From the NCBI RefSeq assembly GCF_014647975.1, contig NZ_BMQF01000022.1:40079-104078 (forward strand): a stretch of DNA of 64,000 bases, read 5' to 3'. A program made the translations under genes and the position numbers. The stretch comes from Streptomyces fumigatiscleroticus. GTDB lineage: Bacteria > Actinomycetota > Actinomycetes > Streptomycetales > Streptomycetaceae. The notes below the pieces were generated by a model. It was not told the DNA's origin and made no database searches. It saw only the letters and a program-made list of their open reading frames with translations. Below are positions 50,818 through 61,328 of the stretch, one piece after another (position 1 is the first letter of the stretch; each line of letters begins with the position of its first letter).

Positions 50818-51648
50818 ATGACACCCGAGCTGATGGACAAGCTGGACCGGTTCCGTGAGAAGACACTCGCGCGAGATGTCCCGTCCGCCGACGTGGAACG
50901 GTGGCTGGGCGCCGCCCGCCCGTGTGCGACGCTGTCGCCGCATGTGGACGGGCCGGTCGTGGGCCGCCTCGGCGGTCCGCTGATGCTTCCCCCCGACCTC
51001 CCCGACCCCGAGGGCTTCGATGAGATGCACCTCATCGCATCCCTGGACCTTGCCGCGCTGCCCGCAGACGCGACGAGCCTCCCGCTGCCTCAGGACGGCC
51101 GACTCCTGTTGTTCGCCTGCCCCGACCCGCTGGATGCCCACGGCACAGCGATATACATCCCCGCCGGCACACCCGTCGAGGAACGCCCCATGGAGCACGA
51201 CTACGGCCCGCAGGACTGGCTGGCGGAACTGGACGCACAGCTGCGGGAAGAACTGCGACTGCGCTACGACGTCTCCCTGCCGGACCACGACGAAATCATC
51301 GACGCCGCTGAACACCCCCACGCCAAGGAACTGCGCGAGGCGTGGTCGGAGGTGCGAGGTGAGGACCTGAGACTCACCAAGTGGTCCCAGCTCCAGATCG
51401 ACGGGTACGCCATGGACGAGTACGGCGATGTGGATCCCGTCGTATCGTCCGCACGGTGGGCGGCGGAAGAGAAGGACCGGCCGGAATCCGGGGGAACGCC
51501 ACGCCCCGAGGACTGGGTGCTCCTCGCCCAATGGCACCCTGACATCAGCGGCTGGGAGAGCGCCATCGTCTACTGGGCGATCGCGCGGCAGGACCTGGCG
51601 GCCCGGCGCTTCGACCAGGTGTACGTCTCCATGTTCCACAACCCCTGA
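50818..51648 (+). CDS. DUF1963 (YwqG-like) protein
   Basis: A 276-residue cytoplasmic protein of the YwqG/DUF1963 type: RLGGPLMLPPDLPDP at the start, HLIASLDLAALPAD and GRLLLFACPDP, and a late tryptophan-rich WVLLAQWHPDISG replacing the usual LLQ-D. The family is widespread, often in polymorphic-toxin or cell-wall settings, but its activity is not known. A -10 box lies seven bases before the ATG, so translation probably starts on a leaderless message. Acidic, no membrane span. Confidence 0.85.
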   Translation: MTPELMDKLDRFREKTLARDVPSADVERWLGAARPCATLSPHVDGPVVGRLGGPLMLPPDLPDPEGFDEMHLIASLDLAALPADATSLPLPQDGRLLLFACPDPLDAHGTAIYIPAGTPVEERPMEHDYGPQDWLAELDAQLREELRLRYDVSLPDHDEIIDAAEHPHAKELREAWSEVRGEDLRLTKWSQLQIDGYAMDEYGDVDPVVSSARWAAEEKDRPESGGTPRPEDWVLLAQWHPDISGWESAIVYWAIARQDLAARRFDQVYVSMFHNP

Positions 51649-52149
51649 CCGGGACGTCCGCCCCCACAGCGCGATGGTGGCCTGAATGTGTGGTGTGAGC
51701 GGGCTGCCGGGGCACCGCATACCGACGCCCCGCCCTCTGGCTGTCCTCGGGCGGGGCGGCGCTGTTGTGTCAGGGCACCCGGCGCACGGACCGGCCCCCC
51801 GGCAGCAGGGTTCCGGCACATGGGAACGCGGTAGTTGGTTGCCCAGTGCCGCTGGGCGTTCTCGGTCGGCGGGGAACAACGACGCGGCCGCGTGGCAGCC
51901 GGTTCCGCGTCGGCCGACGCGACCGCACCCCGGCCGTCGCCGGACGGCGGAGCCGGGGGCGGGTGTCTGAGGCCGCCGACGGCCACGGTGGTGCCGACGG
52001 CCACAGTGGTGCCGCAGGCCACGGTGGTACCGACGGCCACGGTACGGCGTCCGGGGATGACCGTGACCTGCCCGGCCTTCGACTTGCCCGTGTCCTCCGG
52101 CCCAGAGCCGGCCGCGACGTCCGCGAGGCGGTGTCGCGGTCGGGGCCCG
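51649..52149. other. intergenic between DUF1963 and esterase genes, with 18-bp repeat
   Basis: About 500 bases with no supported gene. An 18-bp tandem array (unit gacggccacggtggtgcc) occupies 51978-52047, with three full copies and one partial. In plus frame it would encode ADGHGG-type repeats, in minus frame VGTTVA repeats; neither has a start and ribosome site I trust. Confidence 0.5.
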
Positions 52150-53310
52150 TCACCCTGCCTGGGTGACCGGCAGAGCGGTCCACTGCTGATTGGCGCCGCC
52201 GTTGCAGTCCCACAGGATCAGTTGCGTACCGTCGACGGTGGACGAGTTGGGGTCGTCGAGGCAGCGGCCGGAGACAGGGTTGCGGTAACCGCCGTTGTAC
52301 GCCTGCCATTGCTGGTTGGTGCCGCCGTTGCAGTCCCAGATCTCGATCGGGGTGCCGTTGGCGGTGCCACGGCCGGTGACGTCGAGGCACTTGCCCAGCG
52401 CCCGCAGGGTGCCGTCCGAGCCCGCGGACCACTGCTGGGAGGCGGAGCCGTTGCATGTCGCGATGGACGCGGCCGTCCCGTTGGCGCTGTTGCCGCCGTT
52501 CACGTCCAGGCACTTCCCGGCGATGCCGGAGCGGATCTGACCGCCCGCCGACACCGGCGGCTTGATCCAGCCTGCCGCGTCCGCGGCCTGCACCCCGGCG
52601 TTGAAGGCGTCCGCCATCTTGCGGAAGCCGTTGTCGTTGGGGTGCAGGGAGTCGGACAGGTCCGCGCTGGTCAGCGCGCTCATGTCCACCAGGCGCACGT
52701 GCTTGCCCGCGGCCTGCTCGGCCTGGACGATCCCGGGGAGCCTGGCGTTGAACGCGGCCCGGTTGGCCTCCTCGGTGGCGCTGGTGGAGACGATCACGGT
52801 GCCGACGAGGACGGTCGCGTCGGGGGCGTCGCGGGTGATCTGGTCGATGAGCGCGCGCAGCCGGTCGGGGGCCGTCGGGATCTGGTAGTTGCCGTTCAGG
52901 TCGTTGGTACCGATCTCCAGGGTGATCACGTTCGGGCGGTAACGGGCCAGCACGGAGTCGGCGATACCGGCGATCTGGTCGATCCGCCAGCCGGAGTGGC
53001 CTTCGTTGTCCGGGTCGGACATGGTGCCGTTGCGGCCCGAACCGACGAAGTCCACGGAGTGCCCCTCGGCCGACAGCTGGTTGCCCAAGAAGTCGCGGTA
53101 GCTGTTGCCGGACGGACTGCCGACGCCCCAGGTGATGGAGTCGCCCAGCGGCATCAGCCGCAGGGCGGCGGGAGCCGCGGCGGCCCGTTCGGCGGAGGGC
53201 GGCGGCTCGGTGCCGGTGGCGGCCGCCGCGGGTAACGCGGTGCCGACACCGAGCGCGGCCGTCAGCGCGGCCGTCAGCGCGGCGGCCAGGGTTGCCGAGT
53301 ACTTCTTCAT
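52150..53310 (-). CDS. secreted SGNH hydrolase with ricin-B lectin domain
   Basis: A 386-residue exported esterase. Residues 1-31 are a Sec signal peptide with two basic Lys. The SGNH domain (about 50-250) has block I LMPLGDSITWG, block III EIGTNDLNG (Gly and Asn) and block V SLHPNDNGFRKM with the catalytic Asp and His. Residues 255-386 are a ricin-B (CBM13) domain with three QQW repeats. Such enzymes remove acetyl groups from plant polysaccharides or cleave small esters on bound sugar. It lies beside GH62, GH43 and GH27 genes, fitting hemicellulose breakdown. Confidence 0.9.
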   Translation of the reverse strand: MKKYSATLAAALTAALTAALGVGTALPAAAATGTEPPPSAERAAAAPAALRLMPLGDSITWGVGSPSGNSYRDFLGNQLSAEGHSVDFVGSGRNGTMSDPDNEGHSGWRIDQIAGIADSVLARYRPNVITLEIGTNDLNGNYQIPTAPDRLRALIDQITRDAPDATVLVGTVIVSTSATEEANRAAFNARLPGIVQAEQAAGKHVRLVDMSALTSADLSDSLHPNDNGFRKMADAFNAGVQAADAAGWIKPPVSAGGQIRSGIAGKCLDVNGGNSANGTAASIATCNGSASQQWSAGSDGTLRALGKCLDVTGRGTANGTPIEIWDCNGGTNQQWQAYNGGYRNPVSGRCLDDPNSSTVDGTQLILWDCNGGANQQWTALPVTQAG

Positions 53311-53582
53311 GAGCGTTCCTCACTGGTGCGGGACAGTGGATGGGGGTGAACGAGCGCGCGAGCCGGCCAGCCCAGGGCGGCCGCCGACCGGCGGCCGCCG
53401 CGTTCGGGGTCTGCTGTACGACGTCGGGCGGACCGGCGGCCACGGAATCGCCCGTGGCCGCCACGACCAGCCCGGAGAACTGCACTGCGTAAACGGTCAG
53501 CGCGTGGAGTTGCCCACGCCGTGTGCCGCTCGTCCACGGGTCGGCGGACCGCCTACACATCGCGATACGTGCAGCAGGCGGG

Positions 53583-55013
53583 TCAGCGTTGCAGGGTGAG
53601 GACGCCCGGACGCCACGGCAGCTGGTCGTAGGGGCCGCTCGCGGTGGGGGACTTGCCCTGGTAGAGGAACTGCAGGTTGCACGGGTCGATGGTCATGGTC
53701 TGGTCGGGGTTGTTGCGGACCAGGTCACCGTGGCTGATGTCGTTGGTCCAGGTGGCACCGCTGTTGGCCTTGCCCGCGAAGGGGTTGCTCTCGCTGGTGG
53801 CCTGCGGGGTCCACGAACCGCTCAGGCTGGAGGCCGTGAACGAGCGGAAGTAGCGGCCGTTCGCGCCTATCGCCTCGACGATCATCAGGTACTGGTTCTG
53901 GCCCTGGACCTTGTAGACCTGCACCGCCTCGAACAGGTTGTTCGTCGAGTCGCTCATGACCGTCGTGTACGACGAGCCGAAGCTGCTCGGGAAGTTCCCG
54001 ATCGGCATGCTCGCCCGGTAGATCTTGCCGTTGTCACCGGCGAAGAACAGGTACATGTTCTGGCCGTCCGCGATCAGGGTCTGGTCGATCGGGCCGGTGC
54101 CGGAGCCGGAGATGCTGCCGGTGAACAGCGGCTGCGGCGAGGACCAGCCGTTGGGGTTGGTGGGGTCGCTCGACGTGCGGTAGACGAAGGGCGACGCACC
54201 CCACTGGTAGGCCAGCACCCAGATGTTCTTGGGCGCGAAGTAGAACAGCGTGGGCGCCACCGCGGCCTGGCTCATCCCGGTCTGGCCGGCCGACGCCATG
54301 TCCGACCAGTTCGTGAAGGGAGCGAACGCCATCGAGCCGTACGACGATCCCGACACGTTCGACGCGTAGACCAGGTGCTTGCCGTTGTACACCACGTTGG
54401 TGAAGTCCTTCAGCGACGCCCACCCGTTCGCCGGCTGCGCCAGCGCGCCCGTCGACGTCCACCGGTACGTCGACGGCAGAGCACATGTGCCGCCCCCTGG
54501 GGTCGACCCCCCGGACAGGCCGGTCCACTTCTGGTTGCTGCCGCCGTTGCACGTGCCGATCTGCACCGCCGTGTCGTTGGCCGTACCGGCGCCCGCGACC
54601 TCCAGGCACAGCCCGGACTCCACGCCGACGACCGTGCCGTCGGAGTTCACCCGCCACTGCTGGTTCGCCCCGCCGGAGCAGGTCCAGATCTGCACCCGGG
54701 TACCGGACGTGGTGGCGTGGCCCGGAACGTCCAGGCACTTGCTGCCGTACACGGTCAGCTGATTGGCGTCCGTCAGCGTCCACTGCTGGTTGGTCCCGCC
54801 GCTCCAGCAGTCGTAGATCTGTAGGTACGCGCCGTCGGTCTGGCTGGCGCCCACCACATCGAGACACCGGTTCGAACCGACACCGCGCAAGACGCCACTG
54901 GCAGCCGCCTGAGCCGGGGTGGCGACGAGCATCGCCGCCAGCGCGGCCAGGACCGCGACCGCGGCGGCGAGCACCGCAGACGGATGTCTGCGGCTGAAAC
55001 TACTTCTCTGCAT
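53583..55013 (-). CDS. secreted GH62 alpha-L-arabinofuranosidase with N-terminal CBM13
   Basis: A 476-residue exported enzyme. The signal peptide ends at TPAQAAA (about residue 37). A ricin-B (CBM13) domain with three QxW repeats spans residues 40-165, a short GGSTPGGG linker follows, then the GH62 five-bladed propeller: YRWTSTGALAQPANGWASLK, NGKHLVYASNVSG, GPIDQTLIADGQNMYLFFAG, NLFEAVQVYKV with the acid Glu, and the Asp in WTNDISHGDLVRN. GH62 enzymes release arabinose side chains from arabinoxylan. The same domain order is known in Streptomyces enzymes. Downstream, the SGNH gene is on the same strand but 272 bases away. Confidence 0.93.
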   Translation of the reverse strand: MQRSSFSRRHPSAVLAAAVAVLAALAAMLVATPAQAAASGVLRGVGSNRCLDVVGASQTDGAYLQIYDCWSGGTNQQWTLTDANQLTVYGSKCLDVPGHATTSGTRVQIWTCSGGANQQWRVNSDGTVVGVESGLCLEVAGAGTANDTAVQIGTCNGGSNQKWTGLSGGSTPGGGTCALPSTYRWTSTGALAQPANGWASLKDFTNVVYNGKHLVYASNVSGSSYGSMAFAPFTNWSDMASAGQTGMSQAAVAPTLFYFAPKNIWVLAYQWGASPFVYRTSSDPTNPNGWSSPQPLFTGSISGSGTGPIDQTLIADGQNMYLFFAGDNGKIYRASMPIGNFPSSFGSSYTTVMSDSTNNLFEAVQVYKVQGQNQYLMIVEAIGANGRYFRSFTASSLSGSWTPQATSESNPFAGKANSGATWTNDISHGDLVRNNPDQTMTIDPCNLQFLYQGKSPTASGPYDQLPWRPGVLTLQR

Positions 55014-55274
55014 GGGGATTCCCTCAACCTTGAGTGGGGGTTCCGGCCGGCCTCGTCAGAGGTTGCCCGGACTCTCGGAGTGATGCCGCGGTGTGCGGCG
55101 ATGTGTGCGCACCGCGGCGGACCGCTGGTGACTTCCCGGTCCTTCGCGACCTGCTGGAAGACCGGCGGGGCCCGGTGCCTTCGGCCAAGGCGTCGGAGCG
55201 GGTTCATGCTTCTCCTCGTACGGCCGTGGGTGGTGGGTGGCGGGTGATGGCCGGTGGGCCGGTATCGGCTCGGT

Positions 55275-56921
55275 TCAGGGCGTGGACAGCTCGAATCGCG
55301 TGACGCGGACCGAACCGCCGAGCGCCCGGGTGGCATGGTTGAACAGGGCGAACCGGTATCCCATGAAGAACCGCCAGTCGTTGCCCATCGAGAAGTCGGG
55401 TCCGAGTCGGGTGAACGTGGTGCCGTCGGTGCTGTAGGAGAAAGTCCCCGGACGTGCCGCGCCGGGGCGGATGTCCGCGCTCGCCCGCAGCCAGATGCGG
55501 CTGCCCGAGACGGCCGCGCTCGCGAGCTCGTAGCCGGTGCCGGTGGTGTTCCAGTTGCTGTCCATGGTCAGCCCGCCGACCGTCACCACCCGGGTGGCGC
55601 CGCCCTCGCGCTTGACACCGATCCACGCGGAGGAGTCACGCAGCAGCGCGAGTCCGGCCCGGTCGCCGTCCCGCATCGCGGAGTGGTCGAGCTCGATCGT
55701 TGCGGTGGAGGTGGGGCCCTGGATGCGGTGCGTGAGGGTGTTGCGGGCCCAGTACAGGTCATTGGTGACCGTCGCGGTGCTCAGGGTCAGACCGTTGCCG
55801 ACCGACCATTTGGTGTTGTCCGGGTTGTGGTTCCACTCCCATCTCGGTTCGAGGGCCGTGCCGTCGAAGGTGTCGACGCCGGTCATGGGGGTGACCTGAC
55901 GGGGCGGCGCCGGTACGGCCGGGCTGGGGTAGGAGGTGCCCCAGGCGCCGTTCACCAGCTGGACGACGGGCCAGCCGTCCGAGGTCCAGCTGACCGGGGC
56001 CAGCGCGGGCACCCGGCCGCCGGGGTAGGCGTCGATGAAGGCCAGGTAGTACCAGGCGCCGTTCTGCGTCTGGACCAGGCCGCCCTGGTGCGGGACGCCG
56101 CCGCCGGGGATCGGCCCGCGCAGGTCGAGGAGGACCTGGCGCATCGTGTACGGACCGAAGGGGCCGCTCGACGACTTCAGGATGTACTGCCCGTTCGCGG
56201 GACGGGTCAGGAAGATGTAGTACTGCCCGTTGATCTTGTAGAAGCGGGAGCCCTCGAGGGTGCCGACGCTCGACGGGGTCGTGAACACCTGCTGCGTGCG
56301 GACCTGGGTGCGGCCGTCGGGGGAGAGCTGGGCCACGCTGATCGTGGTGTTGCCGTACGCCACGTACATGGTGTCGTCGCTGTCGACCAGCAGCCCCGCG
56401 TCGTAGTAGGGCGTGCTGATCGTCGTCAGCCGGTTCCACGGCCCCTCGGCGGCCGTGGCGGTGTAGACGTACGTCCGGGCGAAGTCGATCTGGCCCAGCC
56501 AGTAGAACGTCCTGTTGCTCGGGCGGTAGGCCAGCGACGACGCCCAGATCCCCCTGACATACCCGCGGGCGCCGTTGAGGTCGTACTTGGCGCCGAAGTC
56601 CAGGACCGGCACCGAGTGGCCGGCGATCTCCCAGTGCACCAGGTCGTACGAGCGCAGGACGGGCGCGCCCGGCGAGTAGTGCATGGTCGAGGCGGAGGCG
56701 TAGTAGGTGTCCCCGACGCGGATGACGTCGATGTCCGCAAAGTCCTGCCAGATCACCGGGTTCGTGTACTCTCCGGCGGCGGCGCCGGCCGGCTCCCGGG
56801 CGGGAGCGGCTGCGGCGCGAGGGGCTTCTGTCAGCGGGAGGACCGCGCCGGCGGCCAGCCCGGTGGCGGTCGTCAGCGCGCGACGACGGGAGAAAGGTTG
56901 ATGAGTCCATGACATTTGCAT
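55275..56921 (-). CDS. secreted GH43 glycosidase (xylosidase/arabinofuranosidase type), Tat signal
   Basis: About 548 residues. A twin-Arg leader (SRRRALTTATGLAAGAVL) indicates Tat export. The GH43 propeller has its base Asp in YTNPVIWQDFADIDVIRVGD, the second Asp in PYYDAGLLVDSDDTM and the acid Glu in SSVGTLEGSRFYKING. Residues about 350-548 form a concanavalin-like C-terminal domain typical of GH43 beta-xylosidases (FDGTALEPRWEWNHNPDNTK). ATG 56921 is preferred since AGGAG lies ten bases before; the ATG at 56930 is too close to that site. It removes xylose or arabinose from hemicellulose fragments. Divergent from the GH27 gene, with a related operator-like motif at each promoter. Confidence 0.92.
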   Translation of the reverse strand: MQMSWTHQPFSRRRALTTATGLAAGAVLPLTEAPRAAAAPAREPAGAAAGEYTNPVIWQDFADIDVIRVGDTYYASASTMHYSPGAPVLRSYDLVHWEIAGHSVPVLDFGAKYDLNGARGYVRGIWASSLAYRPSNRTFYWLGQIDFARTYVYTATAAEGPWNRLTTISTPYYDAGLLVDSDDTMYVAYGNTTISVAQLSPDGRTQVRTQQVFTTPSSVGTLEGSRFYKINGQYYIFLTRPANGQYILKSSSGPFGPYTMRQVLLDLRGPIPGGGVPHQGGLVQTQNGAWYYLAFIDAYPGGRVPALAPVSWTSDGWPVVQLVNGAWGTSYPSPAVPAPPRQVTPMTGVDTFDGTALEPRWEWNHNPDNTKWSVGNGLTLSTATVTNDLYWARNTLTHRIQGPTSTATIELDHSAMRDGDRAGLALLRDSSAWIGVKREGGATRVVTVGGLTMDSNWNTTGTGYELASAAVSGSRIWLRASADIRPGAARPGTFSYSTDGTTFTRLGPDFSMGNDWRFFMGYRFALFNHATRALGGSVRVTRFELSTP

Positions 56922-57003
56922 GGGCGGCATACTCCTTGTGGCTCGGCCGTGGCGGCGGGCGGCCCGGATTGCCCTGCCGTGTGAAATGGAGTGGCTCTGT
57001 TAT

Positions 57004-57019
57004 GTTCGGTATTTCGAAC
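57004..57019 (-). promoter_or_regulatory. operator-like motif upstream of the GH43 gene
   Basis: On the minus strand GTTCGAAATACCGAAC, 83 bases before the GH43 start. It matches 11 of 16 positions with GTCCGAAATTTCGGAA at 57292-57307 before the GH27 gene. A shared repressor for the divergent pair is plausible. Confidence 0.45.
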
Positions 57020-57291
57020 GAGGATCGAAGTGCCGAGCAACTTGGATGATAGGGAACCGCCGAACGGCGTCAATACTTCCCGCATAATTCGCTGTCGTTG
57101 CCGAAACATTCGCAGGTTCCGTGGGTGATTCGTCGCAGGTTGCGCCGGTCGAACCGGTGAGCTGTGCGGATGGACGAGCCTTCGCCGCCGGAGCGGGGCC
57201 GGTGGCGGCCGAAGCGGGGCCAGTTGTGTGCAAGGTGTTGACATGGCTGGTCGTCTCTCTAGTATCCGTGACCCCTGTGTTTCCGAACGAC

Positions 57292-57307
57292 GTCCGAAAT
57301 TTCGGAA
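57292..57307 (+). promoter_or_regulatory. operator-like motif upstream of the GH27 gene
   Basis: GTCCGAAATTTCGGAA, containing the perfect palindrome CCGAAATTTCGG at 57294-57305, lies 38 bases before the GH27 start. See the related motif at 57004-57019. The rest of 56922-57344 shows no gene. Confidence 0.5.
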
Positions 57308-57344
57308 GCCCTTCTCAGGCGATCCCGGCAAAAAGGAGTCCTAG

Positions 57345-58997
57345 GTGCCCAGACGAAGACGATCAGGCGGACGACTGCTCCGCCTTCTCGCGGCCGCCGT
57401 GCTGACGGTCGCCGCGTCCGTGACGGCCTCCACCCCCTTCACCGCCACGGCCGCGCCGGGCAGCCCGGCGCTCACCCCGCCGCTGGGATGGAACAGTTGG
57501 AACAGTTTCGGGTGCGGGGTCACCGAGACGCAGGTCCGTGAGGCCGCCGACGCGATGGTGTCCTCGGGCATGCGGGACGCCGGCTACCGGTACGTCGTGG
57601 TCGACGACTGCTGGTTCGACCCGCAGCGCGACGCGGCGGGCGGCCTGCGGGCCGATCCGGCCAAGTTCCCCAGCGGAATGAAGGCGCTCGGGGACTACAT
57701 CCACGCCAGAGGGCTGAAGTTCGGCATCTACCAGGTGCCGGGGGAGCGCACCTGCGCGCAGGCCACGGGCGGCTACCCGGGGTCCACGGGCAGCAAGGGC
57801 CACGAGGCCCAGGACGCCGCCACGTTCGCCTCCTGGGGCGTCGACTACCTCAAGTACGACTGGTGCTCCTCCAGCGGCACCCGTGACGAGCAGGTGGCAC
57901 GCTTCACGCTCATGCGCGACGCCCTGCGCGCCACCGGACGGCCGATCGTCTACAGCATCAATCCCAACAGCCTGCACGCCATCACCGGCGCCACCTACAA
58001 CTGGGGCGAGGTCGCCGACCTGTGGCGGACGACCGAGGACCTGCTGGACATCTGGCAGAACGGCAACACCAACAGCTATCCGATGGGCGTCGGCAACGTC
58101 CTGGACGTCACCGCGCCGCTGGCGGCGCAGTCCGGCCCGGGACACTGGAACGACCCCGACATGCTGGTCGTCGGCCGTCCCGGCCTGTCGCTGACCGAGT
58201 CCCGTTCGCACTTCGCCCTGTGGGCGCTGCTGGGCGCCCCGCTCATGGCCGGCAACGACATCCGCACCATGTCCGCGGACGTGAGCGCGATCCTGCGCAA
58301 CCCCCGCCTGCTGGCGGTGGACCAGGACGCGCTGGGCGCGGGCGGACGCAGGGTGCGCGACGACGGTGCCACCGAGGTGTTCGCCAAGCCCTTGTCGGAC
58401 GGTTCCGTCGCGGTGGGCCTGTTCAACCGGGGAGGCGGCACCGCGACGGTCACCACGTCGGCCGCGCAGGTCGGCCTGTCCGGCGGGTCGTTCACCCTCA
58501 CGGACCTGTGGACCGGCTCCACGTCGAACACGGCCGGGCAGATCTCCGCGAGCGTCCCCGCGCACGGCGTGGCCGTGTTCCGGGTGTCCGGTGGCACCCC
58601 GCTGACCGCCACCACCTCACGTCTGCGGGGCAGCGCGTCCGGCCGCTGCATGGACGTGGACAACGCCTCCACCGCCGCCGGGGCCACCGTACTGCTCTGG
58701 GACTGTCACACGGCCGCCAACCAGCTGTGGACCACGTGGGCGGGCGGCGAGATCCGCGTCTACGGCGACAAGTGCCTGGACGCCTACGACCAGGGCACCG
58801 CCAACGGCACCCGGGTCATCACCTGGCCCTGCAACGGCCAGGACAACCAGAAATGGACCCTCAACTCCGACGGGTCCATCCGCAACGTCCACGCCGGGCT
58901 CTGCCTCGACACCGACCAGACCGGCACCGCCAACGGGACCCGGTTGGTTCTGTGGACCTGCAACGGCCAGACCGGCCAGAAGTGGACCCGCGCGTGA
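57345..58997 (+). CDS. secreted GH27 alpha-galactosidase with ricin-B lectin domain
   Basis: A 550-residue exported enzyme starting at GTG with AAAGGAG seven bases upstream. The signal peptide ends near TATAAPG. The GH27 barrel starts PPLGWNSWNSFGCGVTE, has DDCWFDPQRD, the nucleophile Asp in YLKYDWCSSS and the acid/base Asp in GHWNDPDMLVVG. A C-terminal Greek-key domain follows, then a ricin-B (CBM13) domain (residues about 425-550) with three QxW repeats. It frees alpha-galactose (or beta-arabinopyranose in some Streptomyces enzymes) from plant polymers. Confidence 0.94.
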   Translation: MPRRRRSGGRLLRLLAAAVLTVAASVTASTPFTATAAPGSPALTPPLGWNSWNSFGCGVTETQVREAADAMVSSGMRDAGYRYVVVDDCWFDPQRDAAGGLRADPAKFPSGMKALGDYIHARGLKFGIYQVPGERTCAQATGGYPGSTGSKGHEAQDAATFASWGVDYLKYDWCSSSGTRDEQVARFTLMRDALRATGRPIVYSINPNSLHAITGATYNWGEVADLWRTTEDLLDIWQNGNTNSYPMGVGNVLDVTAPLAAQSGPGHWNDPDMLVVGRPGLSLTESRSHFALWALLGAPLMAGNDIRTMSADVSAILRNPRLLAVDQDALGAGGRRVRDDGATEVFAKPLSDGSVAVGLFNRGGGTATVTTSAAQVGLSGGSFTLTDLWTGSTSNTAGQISASVPAHGVAVFRVSGGTPLTATTSRLRGSASGRCMDVDNASTAAGATVLLWDCHTAANQLWTTWAGGEIRVYGDKCLDAYDQGTANGTRVITWPCNGQDNQKWTLNSDGSIRNVHAGLCLDTDQTGTANGTRLVLWTCNGQTGQKWTRA

Positions 58998-59016
58998 AAG
59001 AGGACGCGGCCGGCGT

Positions 59017-59610
59017 TCAGGTCCACCCCACCCCCGCGGCGGCCGCAGGCTCCAGGGTCACGGCTTGGGCGGGCCGGAACTGCCATGACGCGGTCGGATA
59101 CCGGCGGCCCCGTGCCACGTCGTGGTCGTGGGGGATGCGGTAGACGACGGCCCGGTTCGCCGTGACGCGGTCGGCCCACTCATCGCCGCGGTGCGCGAAC
59201 CGGGCCCGGGCGGTCAGCACGTACCGGCCGTGCGGGGCGTTGGCCAGGTGGGCCGGAGCAGCGGGCGGTTCCGGGCTGGCCGCGCCCCGCGATCTGACGC
59301 GGATCGTCTCGTCGCCGCCCGGCTTGTCCGCCTCGCCGTCGGCCTGCGAGGACCACCGCTCCGCCTCCCACCGCCGGCACCGTCCGGCCGCGGTCGGCCC
59401 GGCATCGGGCAGGTGGTGCCGGGCGCGGGCCAGGCGCTTGCCGCCGCGCACCACGTGCACCACCCCGGCCTGATGCTCGGCCCGCGCCCGCGCCAACCGG
59501 CCCTCCAGTTCCCGCAGGCGGCGCGCCTTGACGTGCCACTCCCGCCGGCTGCGGTATCGCCCCGGCGCCCTTCGAGAACCACGCTGAACACACTCACGCG
59601 CTGTTAAGCG
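59017..59610 (-). pseudogene. IS200/IS605 TnpB-related protein remnant
   Basis: The minus strand encodes RRLRELEGRLARARAEHQAG, VVHVVRGGKRLARARHHLPD and GRYVLTARARFAHRGDEWAD then RVTANRAVVYRI, matching the middle of actinobacterial TnpB-like (IS605 OrfB) proteins. It stops just where the RuvC-I motif begins: after a one-base shift GVDLNAG can be read at about 59015-59035, then the GH27 gene is met. Start and most of the nuclease are missing. The other bases up to 59806 hold only the leader of the phosphate transporter. Confidence 0.65.
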
Positions 59611-59806
59611 GCAGCAGTTCGCACCCCTGGCCGCACTTCGTGACGCCCCTGCCGATCACATCGCCGCCTTGCTCCGCCCCGTCCCGCCGTCAAGGCCCTG
59701 ACAGAACGGGTCGTACCGTCCGGCCGCGCGAGATCAGTCGGCATACCTGGAACACGCTTTGCCTCGAGTTCGCCGAGCATTGGCCCGTGTTTGCTTGCAT
59801 CGAGGC

Positions 59807-60961
<1,155 letters not shown>

Positions 60962-60991
60962 CGTCCTGGAGATTGACCGGGAGTGACAGCA

Positions 60992-61225
60992 ATGAGCATC
61001 GACTGGAGCGCACTCGGCCAGGTCGCCCTGGTGAGTCTCGGCGTCACCGTCGCCGTGGTCGTCGTCTTCGCCTTCGGGGTACTGGGTCTGGCCCGCGTCG
61101 AGGAGGCCCGCGAGGAACGGAGCACCTCCTCGCCCCTCGGCACCGCCCAGGCGTCCCTGTGCTTCCTCGCCTGCGCGGCGGTGGTCGCGTACGGCATCTA
61201 TCTGATCGTGCCGCAGTTCCACTGA
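60992..61225 (+). CDS. small two-span membrane protein of the pit operon
   Basis: A 77-residue protein with GGGAG eight bases before its ATG. Two helices (VALVSLGVTVAVVVVFAFGV and ASLCFLACAAVVAYGIYLIV) flank a charged turn VEEAREERSTSS. Similar short proteins often follow pit genes in Streptomyces. A helper role in phosphate transport is inferred from context alone. Confidence 0.8.
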   Translation: MSIDWSALGQVALVSLGVTVAVVVVFAFGVLGLARVEEAREERSTSSPLGTAQASLCFLACAAVVAYGIYLIVPQFH

Positions 61226-61310
61226 CACGGGGCGCGGGCCCGCCGGGCGCAGGCGGGCGGAGCTGTGAGAATCGACCTCGCCCTGACCTTGGACGGGGAC
61301 ATCGCAGCCA

Positions 61311-61328
61311 CCGGTCAGCCGTGACCGG
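61311..61328. terminator. hairpin CCGGTCA-GCCG-TGACCGG
   Basis: An 18-base inverted repeat with seven-base arms, about 85 bases after the pit operon stop. It could end pit transcripts or be an operator for the next gene. Nothing else is recognised in 61226-61588 apart from a weak ribosome site (GGGGG) before 61589. Confidence 0.4.

Noticed and set aside
51978..52047. CRISPR-like array
   Set aside because: Adjacent 18-base units without spacers, not a CRISPR layout.
59600..59806. PHO box upstream of pit
   Set aside because: No clear pair of GTTCACC-like repeats at the right spacing.
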